Assembly (NCBI GenBank): GCA_002170915.1
Contig: NHHQ01000013.1
Coordinates: forward strand, 1 to 14,071
From: Rhodospirillaceae bacterium TMED167
GTDB lineage: Bacteria > Pseudomonadota > Alphaproteobacteria > Rhodospirillales_A > UBA2165
Length of the DNA: 14,071 nucleotides
Direction of reading: 5' to 3'
Every line of letters starts with the position of its first letter. The stretch's first letter is position 1. The position numbers were made by a program, and so were the translations under genes. Below, piece by piece: positions 1 through 6,655 of this stretch. Below the pieces are notes generated by a model. It searched no databases, was not told where the DNA came from, and was given only the letters and a program-made list of their open reading frames with translations.

Positions 1-1247
1 ATGGCCTGGACAATTTTGATGATGATGTAACTCGCGATACCGGCCCACAAAATGGTGACCACGGTGGCCAGAAGTTGGGCCATAAAGGCCGTGCTTATTG
101 TCACACCCTCTGCAAGTCCCATGCCGCCGAGGCTCGCATCGGCAAAGAAGGATGTGAGAAGTATGCCGAGGATGCCGCCAACGCCGTGAACCGCAAAGAC
201 GTCGAGAGAATCGTCGATTTTCCACCAGGTTTTCACTACATTGATCATAAAGTAGCACACCACTCCGGCGAGAGCGCCGTAAACCAATGCACCGGCCGGT
301 CCGACAAAGCCGGAACCGGGCGTGATGGTGGCAAGGCCGGCGATGGCACCGGTGGCAATCCCGACCAGGCTCGGCTTACCAAACTTGATCCACTCGATGG
401 TGATCCAGACGAGACAGGCGCTGGCTGCGGAAATGTGCGTAACAGCAATGGCCATGCCAGCACCGCCATTGGCGCCAAGAGCGCTGCCGCCGTTAAAGCC
501 GAACCAGCCGACCCACAGCATGGTGGCACCGATCATCACCATGCCCGGGTTGTGCGGTGGTCGTAGCTCGTTGGGAAAGCCCCGGCGAGCGCCAAGAACC
601 TTAGCGACGACCAGAGCGGCGATACCAGCATTGGCATGAACCACCAGACCGCCGGCAAAATCCATGGTGCCCACCCCTTTCAGAGACTCAGACGCCCAGC
701 CGAGGTCGGCAAGGAAGCCGCCGCCCCAAATCCAATGGGTGGATGGTGCGTAAACAAATATCAGCCAGAGTCCGCTGAACCAGAGCACCGCGCTAAATTT
801 GATGCGTTCCACATATGCGCCGACGATCAGTGCGGGCGTGATGATGGCAAAGGTCATTTGAAACATGAAAAATACGTTCTCGGGGATGGTGCCGCTCAGC
901 GTGTCAGCGGGGATGCCCGCAAAAAAGAGTTTTCCAAGGCCGCCCCACCAGGTGTTGCCGTCGCCAAATGCAATCGAATACCCGATAACCATCCAGACAA
1001 CAGACATCAGGGTTGCGATGCCAAAACACTGCATCAAAACCGATAACACATTCTTTGACCGCACCAGACCGGCGTAAAACAATGCGAGCCCTGGCATGGT
1101 CATGAACAGTACAAGGGCCGTTGCTGTGATGATCCAGGCCGTATCGCCGCCTGACATTTCGTCTTGTGCCAGAGCCTCAAGGGGCATTAGGGCCGCCGCA
1201 GCGCTTAGTAAACCGATCCGCCAAAATAATTTAAGTTGCATGCCCAT
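1..1247 (-). CDS. amt: Ammonium transporter (Amt/MEP/Rh family), second paralogue, 3' end cut by window edge
   Basis: An inner-membrane ammonium channel; 415 codons are visible and the reading frame leaves the left edge, so only the C-terminal cytoplasmic tail is missing (family members are roughly 400-460 residues). The start is the ATG at 1247, which has AGGAGG 7 bases upstream. Residues 1-28 look like a cleavable signal peptide ending in ALA-Q, common for proteobacterial Amt proteins. The Amt core follows: GDTAW near 35, LFYAGLVR near 57, the MDFAGG...H segment with Asp196 and His204, and DVFAVHG with His354. The two histidines match the pore twin-His pair of E. coli AmtB. It is clearly paralogous to the channel encoded next to glnK but is transcribed from its own sigma-54-type promoter behind a terminator. 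Whether the tail carries the GlnK-contact sequence cannot be seen here. Confidence 0.95.
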   Translation of the reverse strand, partial: MGMQLKLFWRIGLLSAAAALMPLEALAQDEMSGGDTAWIITATALVLFMTMPGLALFYAGLVRSKNVLSVLMQCFGIATLMSVVWMVIGYSIAFGDGNTWWGGLGKLFFAGIPADTLSGTIPENVFFMFQMTFAIITPALIVGAYVERIKFSAVLWFSGLWLIFVYAPSTHWIWGGGFLADLGWASESLKGVGTMDFAGGLVVHANAGIAALVVAKVLGARRGFPNELRPPHNPGMVMIGATMLWVGWFGFNGGSALGANGGAGMAIAVTHISAASACLVWITIEWIKFGKPSLVGIATGAIAGLATITPGSGFVGPAGALVYGALAGVVCYFMINVVKTWWKIDDSLDVFAVHGVGGILGILLTSFFADASLGGMGLAEGVTISTAFMAQLLATVVTILWAGIASYIIIKIVQA

Positions 1248-1371
1248 GGCACTTCCTCCTCTGTGATCTGTTGCGCATGGCCGCATCAGCAAGAGGCTCC
1301 TGCACTATCGCCTGGACAAGCCAGAACTGGCAGGGTCGATAAGGAAATGCGTGCCACGCACCATCCTACAT

Positions 1372-1387
1372 TACAATTCCCGTGCCA
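1372..1387 (-). promoter_or_regulatory. Sigma-54 (-24/-12) promoter of the second amt gene
   Basis: On the minus strand the sequence is TGGCACGGGAATTGTA, against the consensus TGGCACG-N4-TTGCW. The whole -24 block and the TTG of the -12 block match in exact register; the only deviation is T for C in the -12 GC. It lies 124 bases upstream of the amt ATG, predicting a leader of about 110 nt. It sits just downstream of the terminator that closes the glnK-amtB unit. Sigma-54 with NtrC is the known control of amt genes under nitrogen limitation. No clear NtrC dyad was found upstream, so the activator is inferred. Confidence 0.65.
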
Positions 1388-1529
1388 ATCCGAGGTGTTT
1401 ATGGAAGATCATTTAATTTCAGCTGTTTATAAAACAACGGAATCCAAAAAACTGTCCAATGCACATCGCCGAGGATGCCCACATTTTGTGCTATTGTTAA
1501 TGAGTGCTCAGAAATTAAACATTTGGGGT

Positions 1530-1577
1530 AAAAACGGCCGGGCCGTCTCGTAGCGTGGCAGGAACGAGACGGCCCGG
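1530..1577 (-). terminator. Rho-independent terminator of the glnK-amtB operon
   Basis: A perfect 14-bp inverted repeat (arms 1538-1551 and 1564-1577, CCGGGCCGTCTCGT and its complement) encloses a 12-base loop. Read on the minus strand, the hairpin is followed after 3 bases by TTTTT. It lies 86 bases past the amtB stop codon and upstream of the next amt promoter, so it should isolate the two transcription units. The stem is GC-rich and has no mismatch. Confidence 0.85.
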
Positions 1578-1607
1578 TGTGGTGGTAGAACCTGCTAGGA
1601 CATGCGG

Positions 1608-1642
1608 GTCCCCCCACCGGGGACATTTTCAAACAGAAAATG
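1608..1642. repeat. Two adjacent small inverted repeats after amtB
   Basis: GTCCCC/GGGGAC (1608-1613 and 1619-1624, 5-base loop) abuts CATTTTC/GAAAATG (1624-1630 and 1636-1642, 5-base loop). They share base 1624 and lie between the amtB stop and the strong terminator. On the plus strand the second hairpin is followed by a run of seven T, but no plus-strand gene ends here. They may be 3'-UTR structures that stabilise the mRNA; no function is shown. Confidence 0.4.
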
Positions 1643-1662
1643 ACTTTTTTTGTTGCAAAAGT

Positions 1663-2961
1663 TTAGTGCATCATTTCGCCATGTTGGCTGAGATCAAGCC
1701 CCTCCGCTTCTTCGTCCTTATCGACACGAAGCCCAATCACTTTATCAATGACGAAGAGGATCACGGCAGAAGCGACCCCGCTCCAGACAATGGTGGCGAT
1801 TATGCCTTCAATTTGAATGAGGATTTGTCCACTATTCCCCTCGAGTGCACCTGGTGTACCACCGATGGCTTCAACGGCGAATACGCCGGTGAGTATCGCG
1901 CCGACAATGCCGCCGAGACCGTGAACTGCAAAAACATCCAGGGAATCATCGTATCCCAATTTCGGTTTCAGGATGGCGGCTCCCCAGTAGCAGACGATGC
2001 CTGCGGCAAAGCCGATGCAGAGCGCGCCCAGGGGACCGACAAAACCCGACGCGGGTGTGATGGCGACAAGGCCGCCTACGGCGCCGGACACTATACCCAG
2101 CAGGGTTGGTTTTTTGTGATGGAGCCATTCGACGATCATCCAGGTGAGACCGGCGGCGGCGGCGGCTATTTGTGTTACGGCCATGGCCATGCCAGCGCTT
2201 CCGTTGGCGCCGACGGCGGAACCTGCGTTAAAACCAAACCAGCCGACCCACAGAAAAGCACCCCCGATCATGGTCAGACCCACATTGTGCGGCGCAAGGT
2301 TCTCAACACCAAAGCCCTTGCGCTTGCCGAGCATGATCGCTGCGACTAGCGCCGCAACACCTGAATTGATGTGAACAACGGTGCCGCCGGCAAAATCCAA
2401 TACACCCGCATCACCCAGGAAGCCTCCGCCCCAAACCCAATAGGTTACCGGCGAATAAACGACAATGGACCACGCCCCGATAAACCAAAGGAGAGCCGAG
2501 AATTTCATGCGTTCCGCCACAGCACCCGTGATAAGGGCGGCTGTAATAATGGCGAAGGTTGCTTGGAATATGATAAAGACCGTGTCCGGGATTGTGCCAT
2601 TAATAGCGTCCACCGACACGTGAGAGAGAAAAGCCAGATCCATATTGCCGACCCAGGCACTCCCGCCGTTGGAGAAAGCGAGAGTGTAGCCGATCACCAT
2701 CCAAATGATTGTCACCAGACAGGTGATGGCAAAGCTCTGCATCAGGGTTGCCAGGACATTCCTTTTGCGCACCATGCCGGCATAGAACAACGCCACGCCA
2801 GGAATGGTCATCATGAGGACAATCACCGTCGAGGTGAGCATCCAAGCAGTGTCACCCGTGTCTAAGGCGGGTTTTGCACCTTCCGCCAAAGCGGGCTTTG
2901 CGTACAATAGACTTGTTGACGCTGCCCCGGCGAGCAGTGAGAGTGATCTTAAACTAGTCAT
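1663..2961 (-). CDS. amtB: Ammonium transporter AmtB
   Basis: A 432-residue inner-membrane ammonium channel, normal length for the family. The ATG at 2961 follows AGGAGG at good spacing. Residues 1-26 form a signal peptide with an ALA-E cleavage site. Family landmarks are GDTAW (36-40), ALFYAGMVR (57-65), DFAGGTVVH with Asp189 and His197, and DVFAVHG with His347, the latter two histidines being the twin-His pore pair. The C-terminal tail (about 410-432) contains GLRVDKDEEAEGLDLSQHGE, the conserved segment that binds GlnK in the AmtB-GlnK complex. It starts 11 bases after glnK, whose stop codon touches its ribosome binding site, so the two are co-expressed. GlnK is expected to plug the channel when nitrogen becomes plentiful. 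Confidence 0.97.
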   Translation of the reverse strand: MTSLRSLSLLAGAASTSLLYAKPALAEGAKPALDTGDTAWMLTSTVIVLMMTIPGVALFYAGMVRKRNVLATLMQSFAITCLVTIIWMVIGYTLAFSNGGSAWVGNMDLAFLSHVSVDAINGTIPDTVFIIFQATFAIITAALITGAVAERMKFSALLWFIGAWSIVVYSPVTYWVWGGGFLGDAGVLDFAGGTVVHINSGVAALVAAIMLGKRKGFGVENLAPHNVGLTMIGGAFLWVGWFGFNAGSAVGANGSAGMAMAVTQIAAAAAGLTWMIVEWLHHKKPTLLGIVSGAVGGLVAITPASGFVGPLGALCIGFAAGIVCYWGAAILKPKLGYDDSLDVFAVHGLGGIVGAILTGVFAVEAIGGTPGALEGNSGQILIQIEGIIATIVWSGVASAVILFVIDKVIGLRVDKDEEAEGLDLSQHGEMMH

Positions 2962-2972
2962 TAAATATCCTC

Positions 2973-3311
2973 CTATAGTGCTTCATCGCCGGCTTCGCCG
3001 GTCCGAATTCGAATAGCCTGGGCAACGTCCAGAACGAAAATTTTTCCGTCACCAATACTTCCCGTGGCGGCAGCCGTCTTAATGGCTATCACCGCCGCCT
3101 CCGCCTGATCATCGGCAACGACAACTTCGATTTTTGTTTTGGGGACGAAATTCACAGCGTATTCGGCGCCTCGATAGATTTCAGTGTGGCCCTTTTGTCT
3201 GCCAAAACCAGAAACTTCGCTGGATGTCAGACCTTGAATGCCAATGTCGATTAGAGCTTCCCGGACAGCGTCCAGCCGGGCCGGTTTTACGATTGCCATG
3301 ATCCACTTCAT
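2973..3311 (-). CDS. glnK: Nitrogen regulatory protein PII (GlnK type)
   Basis: A 112-residue PII signal protein, exactly the family length. Trimeric PII proteins sense 2-oxoglutarate and ATP/ADP and are uridylylated by GlnD. The T-loop is intact: GFGRQKGHTEIYRGAEY at about 35-51, with Tyr51 as the uridylylation site. The second PII signature around residues 83-96 (TGSIGDGKIFVLDV) and the C-terminal IRIRTGEAG are present. The start is the ATG at 3311, with AAGGGA 7 bases upstream. Linkage to amtB identifies it as the GlnK-type paralogue rather than the glnA-linked GlnB; some alphaproteobacteria call this protein GlnJ or GlnZ. The sigma-54-like promoter ahead of it fits NtrC-dependent induction. 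Confidence 0.96.
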   Translation of the reverse strand: MKWIMAIVKPARLDAVREALIDIGIQGLTSSEVSGFGRQKGHTEIYRGAEYAVNFVPKTKIEVVVADDQAEAAVIAIKTAAATGSIGDGKIFVLDVAQAIRIRTGEAGDEAL

Positions 3312-3389
3312 GCAAAGATCCCTTCATGTGCTTCGCGCCACGCGTTTCGTTTTGGAGAGCAGATGCACCCTCTTTATACTTCCTTAACT

Positions 3390-3405
3390 ATCAAATTCCG
3401 TGCCA
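3390..3405 (-). promoter_or_regulatory. Sigma-54 (-24/-12) promoter of glnK-amtB
   Basis: On the minus strand the sequence is TGGCACGGAATTTGAT against the consensus TGGCACG-N4-TTGCW. All of the -24 block and the TTG of the -12 block match in register; A replaces C in the -12 GC. Transcription should begin near 3380, leaving about 70 nt of leader before the glnK ATG. The -24 half is nearly identical to that of the promoter ahead of the second amt gene. The bases upstream (3415-3530) are AT-rich, as is common around enhancer-dependent promoters. Confidence 0.65.
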
Positions 3406-3448
3406 GTATGAAATTTTCTAATAAAAACAATAGACTAATGGCTTGTAC

Positions 3449-3465
3449 ACCCATTCATCATGGGT
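3449..3465. promoter_or_regulatory. Candidate operator or enhancer dyad between glnK and the hydroxylase gene
   Basis: A perfect dyad, ACCCAT-N5-ATGGGT, lies in the divergent region. Its centre is about 77 bases upstream of the predicted glnK transcription start. It resembles the NtrC layout (TGCACC-N5-GGTGCA) only in spacing and in the inner ACC/GGT core, so an NtrC site is a guess. A weak sigma-70-like pair on the plus strand (TTGTAC at 3443, TTATCT at 3465, 16-base spacer) brackets the dyad, so it could equally be an operator for the plus-strand gene. Confidence 0.3.
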
Positions 3466-3481
3466 TATCTCGTCAGCTTTA

Positions 3482-3526
3482 AGATTAATTTTTATGCATA
3501 AAGTTTTTTTGCCTAATAATTAATCT
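3482..3526. repeat. AT-rich nested palindromes upstream of the hydroxylase gene
   Basis: A 9-bp inverted repeat (AGATTAATT at 3482-3490, AATTAATCT at 3518-3526) encloses a perfect 12-bp palindrome TTTATGCATAAA (3491-3502) and a run of seven T. The stretch is much richer in AT than the flanking genes. It could be a regulator or DNA-bending site for either divergent gene; no known consensus was matched. Confidence 0.4.
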
Positions 3527-3604
3527 ATTCAGGGTGGCGGGAAGTGTCTGGAATTCTGGCGGCAGAGGCGCTATGCCTGAGCATGAAGAACATAAGAGCG
3601 CATA

Positions 3605-4828
3605 TTGTCTGATATGGCTGGTTGTTGCACAGATGTCCTGATTGTTGGCGGCGGCCCCGTGGGTGGCAGTCTGGCCTGCGCGTTGGCTTCTGCGGGAATC
3701 TCATCTGTTGTCATTGACCGCGCCCCAACGAAAGAAGTCCTGGCCCCCAGTTTTGATGGCCGTGCCACTGCGGTTGCCCAGGGGCCAAAAAAAATGCTTG
3801 AACAAATTGGCGTTTGGCGGGCCCTCGACACAGATGTAGCGCCCATCCAGGATATTCGCGTGGCGGACGGTCAGTCCCGGCTGTTTCTGCATTACGACCA
3901 TGAAGACGTGGGCGAGGATGCCCTGGGCTACATGGTTGAGAACCGGCGTCTCCGCCATGCCGTGGTGACAGCTGCTGCGTCGGCTACCGCCGTTACGTAC
4001 CTTGCGCCAGCGGAAATTGATGCGTTGGAGCGGACGGAATCGGCTGTTACTGCCAGGCTAAAAAGCGGAGATCACTTCACCGCCTCTCTTGTCATCGGTG
4101 CCGATGGCCGAAATTCCTTCGTGCGTGATCATGCCGGTTTGGCGCTGACCCACTGGCCCTATCATCAATCGGGCATTGTCTGCACTGTTGCGCATGAAAA
4201 ACCGCATCACAATATTGCCCATGAACATTTTTACCCGGCAGGGCCCTTTGCCATCCTCCCTCTGACCGGCAACCGGTCCTCTATTGTCTGGACGGAGTCG
4301 GAGTCGGATGCTGCCGATTTTGTGGCCTTGCCAGAGGATGATTTTATCTCGGAATTGACGCATCGCGCGGGAGACTTTATGGGCGCTCTGGAGGTTGTTG
4401 GGCCGCGCTGGAGTTACCCTCTCTCGCTGCAATACACGAAAACCAGTACGGCCTCTCGGCTGGCTTTGGCCGGCGATTCTGCCCACGGCATTCATCCGAT
4501 TGCCGGTCAGGGTCTCAACATGGGGCTGCGGGATGTCGCAGCGCTGGCTGAAGTTTTGGCCGATGCCCAGCGGCTCGGTCTCGATATCGGATCGCCATAC
4601 GTGCTGCGGAAATATGATCGATGGCGCCGCTTTGACAATACCATGATGCTGGCGTCGACGGACGGGCTTAACCGGCTGTTTTCCAATGACATCGCACCCC
4701 TTCGGATGGCCCGGGACCTGGGGTTGGCCGCCGTCAACCGGGCAGGCCCCCTCAAACAGTTTCTCATGCGTCAGGCCATGGGCCTGACGGGGACATTGCC
4801 GAGACTGTTAAAGGGCGAGTCTTTGTAA
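3605..4828 (+). CDS. UbiH/UbiF/COQ6-family FAD-dependent ubiquinone hydroxylase
   Basis: A 407-residue class A flavoprotein monooxygenase that hydroxylates the aromatic ring of a ubiquinone precursor at the membrane, using NAD(P)H and O2. It has the N-terminal Rossmann FAD motif VLIVGGGPVGG (11-21), GADGRNSFVR (165-174, the DG motif that contacts FAD and NAD(P)H), and the family signature LAGDSAHGIHPIAGQGLNMGLRD beginning near 288 (Asp291, His297, Pro298). Length is typical. Which ring position (UbiH, UbiF or UbiL type) cannot be told from sequence inspection. An in-frame TAA at 3593 limits the start to the TTG at 3605 or the ATG at 3614. The purine stretch AAGAG at 3594-3598 is better spaced for the TTG, but the ATG remains possible. 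It diverges from glnK across about 290 bases. Confidence 0.9.
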   Translation: MSDMAGCCTDVLIVGGGPVGGSLACALASAGISSVVIDRAPTKEVLAPSFDGRATAVAQGPKKMLEQIGVWRALDTDVAPIQDIRVADGQSRLFLHYDHEDVGEDALGYMVENRRLRHAVVTAAASATAVTYLAPAEIDALERTESAVTARLKSGDHFTASLVIGADGRNSFVRDHAGLALTHWPYHQSGIVCTVAHEKPHHNIAHEHFYPAGPFAILPLTGNRSSIVWTESESDAADFVALPEDDFISELTHRAGDFMGALEVVGPRWSYPLSLQYTKTSTASRLALAGDSAHGIHPIAGQGLNMGLRDVAALAEVLADAQRLGLDIGSPYVLRKYDRWRRFDNTMMLASTDGLNRLFSNDIAPLRMARDLGLAAVNRAGPLKQFLMRQAMGLTGTLPRLLKGESL

Positions 4829-4964
4829 CGTCCCGGCCCGGCCTTATTAAGGTCTGGAACCCCTCTTAACGTCAACTGCCCACTTAAAGTAACCTGTTTG
4901 CTAACGGTTTAATTCGAGATTAGTCTTTTAAAAGTTGTAGTTGGCCCTTCGCCGAGGAGTTCAC

Positions 4965-6182
4965 ATGGTCACTAAAATGACGCCCGCGAATTATATCATC
5001 GTGTTTTCGGCGGCCCTTGTGATCCTGCTGTCCATGGGCACGCGGCACAGTTTTGGTCTCTTCCAGACGCCGGTTTCCGAAGCGTTCGGAATCGGCCTGA
5101 CGGCATTCTCATTTTCACTGGCGCTGCAAAACTTGCTGTGGGGATTGTCGCAGCCGTTCGTTGGCGCACTCGCGGACAAATACGGTTCTGGCCGGGTTAT
5201 TGCGGTTGCCGGAGCGGCCCAGGTTCTGGGCCTAGTAATTCTCGCAAACGCGGACACGATATTCGAGCTTCATGTGAGCACCGGCATTATTATTGGCATT
5301 GCTGGATCTGGTACCACGTGGGCGGTACTCATGTCCGTTGTGGCGCGGAACGTCCCCGAAAACCGGCGCACGTTTTTCTTTGGTTTGACGAGCGCTATGG
5401 GCACTGGCGGGCAAATTCTGATTGCCCCTTTAACCCAGGCCAACATCAATGCCTTTGGGTGGGTTGACGCGCTGCTTATCCTCGCCATCTTGCTCGCTGT
5501 TATCATTCCCTTGAGTTACATGCTGAAAGGCAAAACGTCAGATCATGGGGCTCAGAAGGAACAGGCGGAAAGTCTCCTTCAGGCTCTTGACCGGGCACGG
5601 CGGCATTCGGGTTACCTTTATCTGACGGCCGGTTTTTACGTCTGCGGTTTCCACGTAATGTTTATCGCGGCCCATCTACCAAACTATCTCCTCACATTGG
5701 ATATGCCGGATTGGTTACCGGGCACCGCCATCAGCCTTATCGGAGTCACCAACCTGGCCGGGACGCTCCTTTTTGGATGGCTCGGTGATCGCTACTCTAA
5801 AAAATATCTTCTGAGCATGCTCTATTTCCTCCGTTCTTTGGTGATTGCTGCCTTTATTTTTTTCCCTATTTCGCCTACATCTGTGCTGATATTTTCCGCA
5901 GCCATTGGTTTTCTGTGGCTAGCCACTGTGCCGTTAACGCATGCCCTTGTGGGCCAGTTGTTTGGCATAAAATATCTGGCAACACTTGGCGGCATCGTTT
6001 TTGCGAGCCACCAACTGGGTTCTTTCACCTCTGTATGGCTCGGTGGCTGGTTGTTTGATGAAACAGGCTCTTATGAGTTGGTTTGGCAGATTGCCATCGG
6101 TTTGGGATTACTCGCTGCATTGTTGCACTTGCCGATCAGTGAAAAACCAACGGAGGCGCCGCAGGCGCAACCGGCCGAATAA
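4965..6182 (+). CDS. MFS transporter, monocarboxylate/oxalate-antiporter-like
   Basis: A 405-residue, 12-helix major facilitator superfamily permease. The ATG at 4965 is chosen because GAGGAG lies 5 bases upstream; an upstream TTG at 4941 in the same frame would place the ribosome binding site inside the gene. Helix 1 spans about 9-24. MFS motif A appears after helix 2 as GALADKYGSGR (67-77), with a second copy in the symmetric half, GWLGDRYSKK (near 260). The charged central loop (about 185-210) separates the two six-helix halves. RHSFGLFQTPVSEAFG near the N-terminus resembles monocarboxylate-type MFS proteins of proteobacteria. The substrate is unknown and the neighbours do not reveal it. 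No convincing promoter was found in the 136-base gap upstream. Confidence 0.88.
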   Translation: MVTKMTPANYIIVFSAALVILLSMGTRHSFGLFQTPVSEAFGIGLTAFSFSLALQNLLWGLSQPFVGALADKYGSGRVIAVAGAAQVLGLVILANADTIFELHVSTGIIIGIAGSGTTWAVLMSVVARNVPENRRTFFFGLTSAMGTGGQILIAPLTQANINAFGWVDALLILAILLAVIIPLSYMLKGKTSDHGAQKEQAESLLQALDRARRHSGYLYLTAGFYVCGFHVMFIAAHLPNYLLTLDMPDWLPGTAISLIGVTNLAGTLLFGWLGDRYSKKYLLSMLYFLRSLVIAAFIFFPISPTSVLIFSAAIGFLWLATVPLTHALVGQLFGIKYLATLGGIVFASHQLGSFTSVWLGGWLFDETGSYELVWQIAIGLGLLAALLHLPISEKPTEAPQAQPAE

Positions 6183-6210
6183 GGTGTTAGGGACGAGGCC
6201 TTTTCAACGG

Positions 6211-6233
6211 ATGGTGTCCGGAGACCATTTTTT
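6211..6233 (+). terminator. Possible rho-independent terminator after the MFS gene
   Basis: ATGGT and ACCAT (6211-6215, 6224-6228) form a short stem over an 8-base loop, followed directly by TTTTTT. It starts 28 bases after the MFS stop codon. The stem is only 5 bp unless G-T pairs extend it, so the call is modest. Confidence 0.4.
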
Positions 6234-6655
6234 CAGCAGTCCCATAAGACACGACCGACCGGGCTATTTGGGGATCAGTCCTTCTCAGAAGTAGTGGACA
6301 ATAAGCCGGACGAGACTTTCTTCGATGCTGGCGCGGCACTTTTAATTCCGCGTAATGTCAATGCTTAAAGACGGCAGGTTTGGAAATCCATCTTTTGAGC
6401 TCAGGCGCCGGGGGCCATTTGGCAACATTTTTTTGCAAGGGCTGTCACTGCAGTATCAGAGTCGACTGTGGCATTGAGCCCGGAGTGAATCGCACTGGAA
6501 TAGACCACACGGGGATGGTCGAAAAAGAAGCGCCCCGCACCTCGGCGGATGATCCATATGGCTACCAATTCATAGATTTGATGGCGCGAACACCCTCATG
6601 GGGTGACCAAATAAAGTCTCGTGGGTAGGGGGGTGGGCCCCAAATATCTAACCCT
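6234..6655. other. Gene-free stretch between convergent MFS and cyclase genes
   Basis: About 420 bases lie between the tail of the MFS unit and the cyclase stop codon. An 82-codon plus-strand frame at 6380-6628 lacks a convincing ribosome binding site and resembles no family known to me. The opposite strand has a stop-free run of about 60 codons (near 6405-6595) without a start codon. Neither is called as a gene. A decayed gene is possible but nothing recognisable remains. No T-run terminator was seen for the cyclase gene. Confidence 0.5.

Noticed and set aside
75..639. Plus-strand reading frames opposite the first amt gene
   Set aside because: The minus strand encodes a continuous Amt protein with signal peptide, pore residues and ribosome binding site; these frames are antisense shadows.
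1340..1360. A further TGGCAC on the minus strand (1356-1351) as another sigma-54 site
   Set aside because: No TTGC-like -12 block at the required spacing; the next bases read GCATT-TCCTT.
1455..1500. NtrC-type enhancer upstream of the second amt promoter
   Set aside because: TGCAC and GTGC half-sites occur but without the symmetric spacing of known NtrC dyads.
1555..2349. Plus-strand frame of 264 codons opposite amtB
   Set aside because: It is antisense to a well-conserved amtB, has low-complexity composition and no family resemblance.
6380..6628. 82-codon plus-strand frame in the MFS-cyclase gap
   Set aside because: No convincing ribosome binding site and no recognisable family; not called as a gene.
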